9,449 nucleotides of DNA from contig DAONJL010000062.1 of the NCBI GenBank assembly GCA_035405645.1, forward strand, positions 1 to 9,449. The letters run 5' to 3'. How positions within the stretch are numbered: position 1 is the stretch's first letter; each line of letters begins with the position of its first letter. The position numbers and the translations under genes were made by a program. Origin of the DNA: DAONJL01 sp035405645 [NCBI: bacterium] (GTDB taxonomy: Bacteria > JAGOBX01 > DAONJL01). Below, one piece after another: positions 1 to 5,578 of this stretch. The notes below the pieces were generated by a model, which saw only the letters and a list, made by a program, of their open reading frames with translations, was not told the origin of the DNA and ran no database searches.

Positions 1-921
1 AAATAATAATTTGTTTTTATCAAAATAATTTTTGAAAATAAAAATAATCCCTGTTATAATTATTAATATTCCTATAAAATAAGAATAGTGGAAAAAATAA
101 TGGTCGATTAAACCCTTCAAAAAAATAAAAAATGTAATGTCTTTTGAGACAATTGACCTGTAAAATAATTTTTTTAAAAAAGCATCAAATCCATTGCTGT
201 GATAAATATGATTACATAAAAAAATTAAACTGAAAAACACATTCGTCAATATGTTCCAAAAAAATAATTTTAAGGTATTTTTTCGTTTAAAACATATTTG
301 CAAAATAATTAATGTAAAGGGAATAAAAAGCAAATCAAAGTTAAATAAAAGACCTAAAAAATGAAAAATAACTATATACTTAAAATATTTTTTATTTTCT
401 GTTGTTATCCAGAGATAATAAAAATAAAAAATTAACAGCATAAAAGGCGACGATAAATTTTCATGAAAATAAACTCGGCTGTAATGTATAGTTATAGAAA
501 AAAATAAAAATATAATAATTGTAAAAAAAATTGTTTCGATATTATAAATTAGTTTTAATACTTTATAAAAAAGAAACGCTGCAAAAAAATAAATTAATAA
601 TGAAATAATTCTGATTAATGTTTCATTAATTTCCAAAAAAATTCCAAAAAAAGAAATGAGAAGCGATGGAAAAGGTGTATAAGACAAATATTTCATTAAT
701 GGCTGGTCTTGAATTTTTCCGCCATTAAATAAATTTACAGGTAGAGTTTCTTTAAAATCAAATCTTAAATAATTTCTGGCTGGCTGACCAAATTGAGCGC
801 TAATAGAATCAAACAAATAATAAAAAGGGTCTGATATTTTATAAAGTCTAATTCCCAAAGCTACTAAAATTATAAAAAAAAGAATTATGTAAATGTTAAT
901 CTTATTATTTAAAATATTCAT
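1..921 (-). CDS. GT-C / GT39-like membrane glycosyltransferase, C-terminus beyond the window
   Basis: This is the N-terminal 307 residues of a polytopic membrane protein, open at the window edge. The ATG at 919-921 is the first start after an in-frame TAA at 925-927. It overlaps the end of the flavoprotein gene by 17 bp, and an AAAGAAG stretch about 8 nt upstream could be a weak ribosome site. Helix 1 spans about residues 8-25. It is followed by an extracytoplasmic loop with acidic residues D31 and D38 and the stretch GQPARNYLRF (45-54), which resembles the ARNYLRYG-type motif after helix 1 in many GT39/ArnT-like enzymes. A YTPFP turn lies at 81-85. Further hydrophobic helices lie near 84-97, 102-123, 130-147, 158-172, 182-211, 218-238 and 281-297. 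Family members move a sugar from a polyprenyl-phosphate donor to an acceptor on the outer face of the inner membrane. The upstream GT2 gene fits a donor-making partner. The family call is by motif and topology only. Another GT-C type or an O-antigen-ligase-like enzyme is possible. Confidence 0.72.
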   Translation of the reverse strand, partial: MNILNNKINIYIILFFIILVALGIRLYKISDPFYYLFDSISAQFGQPARNYLRFDFKETLPVNLFNGGKIQDQPLMKYLSYTPFPSLLISFFGIFLEINETLIRIISLLIYFFAAFLFYKVLKLIYNIETIFFTIIIFLFFSITIHYSRVYFHENLSSPFMLLIFYFYYLWITTENKKYFKYIVIFHFLGLLFNFDLLFIPFTLIILQICFKRKNTLKLFFWNILTNVFFSLIFLCNHIYHSNGFDAFLKKLFYRSIVSKDITFFIFLKGLIDHYFFHYSYFIGILIIITGIIFIFKNYFDKNKLLF

Positions 922-2182
922 TAATTAACTTCTTTGCGTTTAATATCCCGTTATTATAATTCCTGTCATCCGGATAAATCTGAGAAGTATTTGCTATATA
1001 AATTTCTTCATTATCGATTTTATACGGAGTTATCTTTTCAGAATATTTGCCGCTGTAAACTGGCGTAGCATAATATGATTTTGTAACAAATTTTGAATAA
1101 ATAATTTTATTTAATTCTAATTTTCCGATATTATAAATCCGGCATAAACTTTCTTCATATTCACAAAATAATTCTTCTTCTGTCAATTCAAAATACTTAT
1201 GATTTTGCGGCAAATAGTTGACAATATAAGTTATATACTTGCCATTATATTCATTCGGACCAACAAAATTTGTATGTTCTACAATTAATCCAAAAGGTAT
1301 ATTTTCATTAGCTATATTAAGCCAATAAAATTGACTGAAAGGTTTTGAAGTAAATAAAATCAGGCAAACAACGCCAAAATATTTAATTTTATTATTGAAA
1401 CTAATATTATACAATTTTTCTATCTGTTCATTGCTATTTGTAAAAATAATTTTATCAGCCTGATAAATACCTTTGTCAGTTTCTATCTTATACCCTTCTT
1501 TTTCTTTTTTTATATTTTTAACATTATTATTAGTCAGTATTTTACCTTTATTTTCTAATATTTTTTCGTATAATTTGTTATGTAATATTTTAAAACCACC
1601 TTTAAAATAACCGAGTTGCTCGCTGCCAACTGTTCTTGATTTTGCCCGCGGATATATTCTGCCCCACAGCCAGGCAGCAGAAATATTTTCTGCAAATTCT
1701 CCGAATTTTTTTTGCAACATTTTCCGCCAGAATTTATCATATACTTCAGAAGAATAATATTTCTGAAACCACTGTCTGACCGTCAATTCCTCAAGTCTTT
1801 GCCAGTCTTTTTTTTTTTGAAAAAATAAAATATGCAAACCGAATAAAATTCTGGCTTTCAAAGATAAAAAATTTAATTTAAACAAATCAAAAGGCGTTTG
1901 CATTGAATATAATTTATCGCAATAAACGCCGACCTTTGATTTATTCCATATAATTTTATCTGCAATATTGAGTTCGCTTGCAAGTTTTAGAAGCGCGCAA
2001 TCTGTCTTAAAAAAATGATGATAAAATCTTTCAATTGAAAAATTCTCAATATCTAATGTCCCGCCTAATCCGCCAACATCTTGATTTTTTTCAAAAAGAA
2101 TAACATTATATTTTTTTTTGGAAAGATAATAACCAAGCGTCAGACCGCCAATTCCTGCGCCGATAACTGCAATTTTAATCAT
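905..2182 (-). CDS. NAD(P)/FAD-dependent oxidoreductase, amine-oxidase / HemY-like (COG1232-type)
   Basis: A complete 425-aa flavoenzyme. The N-terminus is a dinucleotide-binding Rossmann fold: beta strand, then GAGIGG (8-13, the GxGxxG motif), then an acidic residue at the end of strand 2 (E31), then DVGGLGGT (35-42). The next segment, IERFYHHFFKTD (50-61), is conserved in the polysaccharide-associated subgroup. The C-terminus carries the FAD-closing region with ANTSQIYPDDRN. No transmembrane helix or signal peptide is visible, so the protein is probably cytosolic or membrane-peripheral. Relatives include protoporphyrinogen oxidase-like, phytoene-desaturase-like and UDP-galactopyranose-mutase-like proteins. 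Heme synthesis is unlikely here because the neighbours are glycosyltransferases. The substrate could be a sugar nucleotide or a polyprenyl lipid (inference). The start ATG lies 8 bp inside the end of the GT2 gene, which suggests translational coupling, with a weak AGG about 8-10 nt upstream. An 11-A tract (1808-1818) lies within the coding sequence. Confidence 0.92.
   Translation of the reverse strand: MIKIAVIGAGIGGLTLGYYLSKKKYNVILFEKNQDVGGLGGTLDIENFSIERFYHHFFKTDCALLKLASELNIADKIIWNKSKVGVYCDKLYSMQTPFDLFKLNFLSLKARILFGLHILFFQKKKDWQRLEELTVRQWFQKYYSSEVYDKFWRKMLQKKFGEFAENISAAWLWGRIYPRAKSRTVGSEQLGYFKGGFKILHNKLYEKILENKGKILTNNNVKNIKKEKEGYKIETDKGIYQADKIIFTNSNEQIEKLYNISFNNKIKYFGVVCLILFTSKPFSQFYWLNIANENIPFGLIVEHTNFVGPNEYNGKYITYIVNYLPQNHKYFELTEEELFCEYEESLCRIYNIGKLELNKIIYSKFVTKSYYATPVYSGKYSEKITPYKIDNEEIYIANTSQIYPDDRNYNNGILNAKKLINEYFK
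1808..1818 (-). repeat. A11 homopolymer tract inside the flavoenzyme gene
   Basis: Eleven consecutive T on the plus strand, which read as A11 in the coding strand and encode the Gln-Lys-Lys-Lys run of the flavoprotein. A slippage of one base would frameshift the gene. Shorter tracts of the same kind occur at 2111-2119 in the same gene and at 3485-3493 in the methyltransferase gene. In this composition such tracts can arise by chance. Confidence 0.85.
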
Positions 2183-3113
2183 TTTTGAAACCTATTTTTT
2201 CTTTTAAAATATAGTTAGGTCTGCCTTTCACTTCATCGTATATTCTTGATATGTATTCACCAATTATTGCAAGACAAAATAATTGTATGCTGCTGAAAAT
2301 GAGAATTAGCAAATAAGTCGTAGTATGACCCACTACTGAAAATCCGCTGAAAAATAATTTGCCGATAAGAATAAAAATAATTCCAAGACCTGAAAGCAAA
2401 CTGAAAAAAAGCCCCATAAAAAAGAAAATTTTCAATGGAAAATACGAAAATGAAAATATACCGTCTAATCCGAGTTTAATTAATTTTATCAAATTATATT
2501 TTTTTTCGCCGGCGGCGCGTTCCGGTCGTTCATATTCGATGCCGATTTGTTTGAAGCCGACCCACGCGCGTAATCCGCGTAAAAATCTATTTCTTTCAGG
2601 TAGTTTTTTTATAATTTCTACAAGTTTACTATCTATCAAAGAAAAATCGCCGGTATCTTTAGGAATATTTATGTTTGCGAGTTTTGATAATATTTTATAA
2701 TAGCATTTATAGCTTATATTTAAAAATAAACTTTCATTTCTTTTTCTTCTTATACAATAAACAACTTCATAACCTTCTTCCCATTTTTTCACTAAATCTT
2801 TCAATAGTTCCGGCGGATCCTGTAAATCGCAATCCATCAAAATAACTGCGTCGCCTGAAGAAAAATCCAACCCGGCTGTATAAGCCGCCTGCTGTCCGAA
2901 ATTTCGAGCAAAATTTAAACATTTAACTCTATCGTCATTATAAATTATTTCTTTTATCAATTGTTCCGAATTATCGCTGCTTGCATCATTGACAAATATA
3001 ATATTAAATTTATACCGCTCAAATTCATTAAAAATTTCACAAAGCCGGGTATAAATATTCTTTATGTTTTCAGATTCATTATAAACTGGAATAATTACTT
3101 CAATTGTTTTCAT
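2175..3113 (-). CDS. GT2 family polyprenyl-phosphate glycosyltransferase (DPM1/GtrB/ArnC-like)
   Basis: A GT-A fold inverting glycosyltransferase that moves a sugar from a nucleotide donor onto a polyprenyl phosphate at the cytoplasmic face of the membrane. I take the ATG at 3111-3113, giving 312 aa. An in-frame TTG nine codons earlier has no ribosome site, overlaps the methyltransferase gene, and would put a non-conserved peptide ahead of the family N-terminus. From this ATG the order is: EVIIPVYNE (5-13), FVNDASSD (40-47), FARNFGQQAAYTAGL (68-82), the metal-binding DCD (94-96) followed by QDPPE (98-102), and a catalytic-loop RFLRGLRAWVG (176-186). AGEKKY (201-206) sits where the family usually has aGxSKY. 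Two transmembrane helices follow (about 226-252 and 266-288), then EYISRIYDEVKGRPNY. This two-helix tail is typical of GtrB/ArnC/DPM1-type enzymes. The gap to the methyltransferase stop is 16 bp. A GC-rich patch lies at 2507-2580. Confidence 0.93.
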   Translation of the reverse strand: MKTIEVIIPVYNESENIKNIYTRLCEIFNEFERYKFNIIFVNDASSDNSEQLIKEIIYNDDRVKCLNFARNFGQQAAYTAGLDFSSGDAVILMDCDLQDPPELLKDLVKKWEEGYEVVYCIRRKRNESLFLNISYKCYYKILSKLANINIPKDTGDFSLIDSKLVEIIKKLPERNRFLRGLRAWVGFKQIGIEYERPERAAGEKKYNLIKLIKLGLDGIFSFSYFPLKIFFFMGLFFSLLSGLGIIFILIGKLFFSGFSVVGHTTTYLLILIFSSIQLFCLAIIGEYISRIYDEVKGRPNYILKEKIGFKND

Positions 3114-3129
3114 AGCACACAACCAAAAA

Positions 3130-3972
3130 TTATTTCTCAAGCGTTAAAAAAATTAATACGCCTAACCATTTATCAAGCATTTTATGTATAAAGCCTGGTA
3201 AGTTATTTAGAATTTTTGAAAAACGCATTGGAAAATAATGAACTGAATATTTTTTTATTTTAAACATATTAACCAAATCAAACGCTTCTTTTTTTGAATA
3301 TAATTTCCCAAGCGGATTTTCATTGCCGTCATAACATCTGACAAAATCTTCCGGCGACTCGGCAGCCAAAAGATTTCTTCTTTTTTCAGGCAGCGAATTC
3401 AAAAGCAATTTTGCAAAAAATTTGGTAAAATGCCAGCCAATTTTTGTCAAAAGAATATTTCTGTAATAAATACTGATGATAGCGTTTTTTTTTGGTTTTA
3501 ATACTCTATAAATTTCTTTTATCGCCTGCTCGGTTTTCGGCGTATGATGTAAAACTCCAACACAACAAATAAAATCAAAAGAACAATTTTTAAATGGCAG
3601 ATTTTCCGCATTTGCTTCAATCATAATTCCTTTTAAATTAAATAAACTAAATGATTTCTTTACCAGTTTTACCGCATTAAATGTCAAATCAACTGAAACA
3701 ACTTTCGCATTATTTTTTGCATAATTTCTTGAAAAAAAACCAGGACCACAACCCAAATCAAGAACAAACTCATTTTGATGTTTGTCAAACTCATGAAGTT
3801 CTATTGTGTACTTGTCAATATCTTCATATTTTATTCTATCATGTTCCTTAAAAAAATCTAATGACCCTAATTCTTCTTTTATTTCATACGAAGTCAAAGG
3901 ATTTTCTTCCCAAAAATCTTTTACCTTTTTAATCTCTATATTTATTGAACAATCATTATTTTTTAATGACAT
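3130..3972 (-). CDS. class I SAM-dependent methyltransferase
   Basis: A complete 280-aa Rossmann-fold methyltransferase and the first gene of the left operon. The N-terminal VKDFWEENPL (17-26) is a common lead-in for the Methyltransf_11/25-type group. Motif I is VLDLGCGPGFF (70-80). The acidic residue that binds the SAM ribose is D95 in VVSVDLT. The motif II region is NAENLPF (121-127), followed by FICCVGVLHHTPK (134-146) and RVLKPK (156-161). The C-terminal half has ENPLGKLYSKKEAFDL, a cap region often seen in small-molecule or glycan methyltransferases. No membrane segment is convincing, although the last 35 residues are fairly hydrophobic. The acceptor cannot be read from the sequence. The next gene starts 16 bp downstream, so the two are almost certainly co-transcribed. 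No clear Shine-Dalgarno precedes the ATG. A promoter about 100 bp upstream (4074-4102) is suitably placed. Confidence 0.93.
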   Translation of the reverse strand: MSLKNNDCSINIEIKKVKDFWEENPLTSYEIKEELGSLDFFKEHDRIKYEDIDKYTIELHEFDKHQNEFVLDLGCGPGFFSRNYAKNNAKVVSVDLTFNAVKLVKKSFSLFNLKGIMIEANAENLPFKNCSFDFICCVGVLHHTPKTEQAIKEIYRVLKPKKNAIISIYYRNILLTKIGWHFTKFFAKLLLNSLPEKRRNLLAAESPEDFVRCYDGNENPLGKLYSKKEAFDLVNMFKIKKYSVHYFPMRFSKILNNLPGFIHKMLDKWLGVLIFLTLEK

Positions 3973-4073
3973 ATCATTTAAGTTCTATTAATATTAAATA
4001 AATCAAAAAATTTTTCCGATGTTTTCAAAGTTAAAAATTATTTAATTATTTCTTAATTTTCTATTTTTAAAAA

Positions 4074-4102
4074 AGTTTAGATTAAAATACACATAAAGTC
4101 AA
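4074..4102 (-). promoter_or_regulatory. sigma70-type promoter for the methyltransferase-led operon
   Basis: On the minus strand, TTGACT (4097-4102) and TAAACT (4074-4079) are separated by exactly 17 bp. Transcription would start near 4067 and leave a leader of about 95 nt before the methyltransferase ATG. It is the closest well-formed promoter upstream of the left operon. The low GC raises the chance of -10-like hexamers, but a 5/6 -35 box at ideal spacing is less expected by chance. Confidence 0.55.
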
Positions 4103-4117
4103 TAAATTTATAGATAT

Positions 4118-4225
4118 TCAAACTTCGAAAAAATGTTTATTATAATCTTTGACTGAGTAATTAGAAGAATAAATTATTTCTTTCTTTTCTTTTACATATC
4201 TGTCAGTTATTAATTTAATAATTAT
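4118..4225 (-). pseudogene. possible 3' fragment of a decayed gene
   Basis: A 35-residue open stretch ends at a TGA at 4118-4120 and has a protein-like composition, for example TDRYVKEKKEIIYSSNYS and KDYNKHFFEV. An adjacent stretch just upstream in another frame (YVKQLIFSMFIYLILEYK) could be its continuation across a frameshift. It ends just before the -35 box of the left operon promoter, where the 3' end of an older upstream gene would be expected. I do not recognise the family. It could also be a chance open frame in AT-rich DNA. Confidence 0.25.
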
Positions 4226-4461
4226 TTATATTCCAATATTAAGTAAATAAACATTGAAAAAATTAATTGCTTAACATAAGTATGAATATTTTAAAAAAAA
4301 TATACTGTTTAAATTTAAATTATTTTCAGATTTTTATTAAAACTCTATCTTCTTTTTTTAATTTCATTTAGAAAGATAAAGTCAATTATTATTTGTCATT
4401 GCTAATAATTATTCTCCACTTATAATATAACTCAAAACCACATCAATAAATTATTTTATAT

Positions 4462-4698
4462 CTAATTTTTTTTTAATATTAAACATTTCGTTATATAAAA
4501 ATATAGAAAATAACCATCTAATAAGTTAATAATAAGTTTAGCCATAGTAATTTTATTTACTTTCAATAATTCTTTTATTTTTTCAGGAAATAATCAAATC
4601 CAATTTCAATTATTTAGTTTGTTTTTTTAATGGGAAAAGTATTCTTCTTTTGAAAAATACAATAAAATAATTATTATATAAATAATGGCCGAAACACA
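4462..4698 (-). pseudogene. possible decayed regulator gene (weak TetR resemblance)
   Basis: One minus-strand frame carries a 23-residue open stretch starting at 4698 that includes CVSAIIY and LYFSKEEYF. Several stops follow, then a 43-residue stretch (4593-4462) that includes FPEKIKELLKVNK and MAKLIINLLDGYFLYFY. The first fragment resembles the end of a TetR helix-turn-helix (GVSxgtxYyyFxSKEeLf) with a few extra residues. The second resembles the LLDG-type helix in the ligand domain of that family. The match is loose, the N-terminal helices are not readable, and the stops rule out a functional product. The resemblance may be accidental. Confidence 0.22.
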
Positions 4699-4709
4699 TT
4701 ATTTATATT

Positions 4710-4728
4710 TTGTTCAAATTTTGAACAA
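4710..4728. promoter_or_regulatory. perfect 19-bp palindrome, operator-like
   Basis: TTGTTCAAATTTTGAACAA has two exact 9-bp arms around one central base. It begins one base past the -10 box of the 4730-4758 promoter and covers the predicted transcription start, a classic position for a dimeric repressor to block initiation. The regulator is not identifiable. The site is more GC-containing than its surroundings, so low complexity alone is a poor explanation. Confidence 0.42.
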
Positions 4729-4729
4729 T

Positions 4730-4758
4730 ATTTTAGTTTATTATTTCGACTCTGTCAA
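4730..4758 (-). promoter_or_regulatory. strong consensus sigma70 promoter with no intact gene close downstream
   Basis: On the minus strand, a perfect TTGACA (4753-4758) and TAAAAT (4730-4735) are separated by 17 bp. The start would be near 4722, inside the palindrome at 4710-4728. The first intact gene in its path is the methyltransferase, about 750 nt downstream, with decayed sequence in between. It is probably the surviving promoter of a lost gene, though it could still add a long leader to the left operon. Confidence 0.48.
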
Positions 4759-4779
4759 GCATTTTGAAAATTATTATAT

Positions 4780-4968
4780 TTAAATTTCTCTCGCAAGAAA
4801 ATACCGTTTTCGAATTGTTGAATTATTATTGTGTCCTCTCTAAAAACTCACTTTTAAACAATTTATTTTATACTCTTCTTTTTCATCTAATATATATAAA
4901 TTTAGTTCTAAATAATTTTTAAAAAATAAAAATGAAAAAAAATTTACCAATATTTTTTTAAAATAAAA
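4780..4968 (-). pseudogene. decayed coding fragments, family unknown
   Basis: In one minus-strand frame a 42-residue open stretch ends at TAG 4840-4842 and includes KNYLELNLYILDEKEEYK. In the same frame a 19-residue stretch follows, with STIRKRYFLAREI, ending at TAA 4780-4782. The Glu/Lys/Asp-rich composition and the GTG, GCG and CGA codons are unlike the surrounding poly-A/T. The frame is the same as that of the fragments at 4462-4698. The function is not recognisable, and a chance frame cannot be excluded. Confidence 0.25.
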
Positions 4969-5521
4969 TTAATTCTTTTAATTATGCTTCCTACACCGTT
5001 ATTTTCCATTATATATCGGTATGTTCTTCCAATATTTATTGATATTGCCATAGAATATGAATAGTGCATTGTCGCAAATTTACATCGAACTTTCAATTTA
5101 CCTTTGTGATTAAATGGTTTCGTAAATTCTTTTATATTTCGAAATATTATTTTATAAAAATAATATTCTTATGATTTCATTACCCAAATTCCTAATATTT
5201 AAATATTATATTTTTATCAAGTTTTTTTTGTTTTTTTTATTCTTAATTTTTAAAAGGTTTTGGAGATATTTGTTGATGATTATATATTTTATTTTCTATA
5301 TTGCTATGCATAATTGATGGAAATGTAAGTCATTAATTTTTTAATTTTGTTTCTGATAGTTGATTTTTCTATTCCAAATATTGTTTACTGTAAATGTCTT
5401 TTATTTTTTTACATTTCAACTCATTCTTATTTTGAACTTCATTTTTCTGTTGTTTACTTCCTTCTTTTTTTTCTTTATTTATTTTATTTAACTTTTTGAA
5501 AAATTTAAATAGTCCTGTTGT
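4944..5521 (-). pseudogene. frameshifted remnant of an unidentified gene
   Basis: Three protein-like blocks follow one another on the minus strand. Block one (5521-5369, 50 residues, ends in TAG) is Lys-rich and includes KDIYSKQYLE. It continues in the same frame past stops with NQLSETKLKN and IMHSNIENKIYNHQQISP. A short block in a second frame reads NIRNLGNEIIRI near 5200-5165. The last block (5168-4944, 74 residues, ends in TAA) is in a third frame and is the most convincing: NHKGKLKVRCKFATMHYSY followed by MAISINIGRTYRYIMENN. Its DNA (about 4985-5120) is visibly richer in G and C than the flanks. The order and shared strand suggest one gene broken by frameshifts and stops, starting about 55 bp after the barrel-protein gene. 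I do not recognise the family. A transposase remnant is possible, but no terminal repeats are seen. Confidence 0.38.
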
Positions 5522-5563
5522 TTATGTCGTAAGATGGATATAAGATAATATGAGATTTTTTAG

Positions 5564-5575
5564 AGTGAACTCACT
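5564..5575. repeat. short palindrome just after the barrel-protein gene
   Basis: AGTGAACTCACT consists of 5-bp arms around two bases and ends 4 bp from the stop codon of the outer-membrane protein gene. A transcript from the minus strand could form a small stem (AGUG/CACU) but is followed by A rather than U residues, so it is not a standard intrinsic terminator. Its function is unknown. Confidence 0.3.
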
Positions 5576-5578
5576 AAT

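Larger units (their letters stand above)
3973..5578. other. 1.6-kb gene desert with probable decayed genes and two leftward promoters
   Basis: No open reading frame of credible length exists on either strand. The DNA is poorer in GC than the flanking genes and rich in T runs on the plus strand. It contains short minus-strand stretches that read like protein, in different frames and separated by stops, plus two sigma70-like promoters facing left and a perfect palindrome. I see no tRNA, rRNA, CRISPR repeats or insertion-sequence ends. The best reading is a graveyard of one or more minus-strand genes, with the left operon's promoter at its left end. Confidence 0.75.

Noticed and set aside
3114-3140. 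TTG start for the GT2 gene, nine codons upstream
   Set aside because: It has no ribosome site, overlaps the methyltransferase gene, and adds residues before the conserved family N-terminus. The ATG at 3111-3113 fits better.
4610-4699. 29-codon open frame starting with ATG just downstream of the orphan promoter
   Set aside because: It has no ribosome site and a Tyr/Phe/Ile-rich composition as expected by chance in AT-rich DNA. A different frame in the same place looks more protein-like.
5555-5578. Palindrome after the barrel-protein gene as an intrinsic terminator
   Set aside because: The stem is only about 4-5 bp and is followed by A residues rather than a U tract in the transcript.
3973-5578. 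CRISPR array, tRNA or insertion sequence in the gap
   Set aside because: No regularly spaced repeats, no cloverleaf-like segment and no matching terminal inverted repeats were seen on reading.
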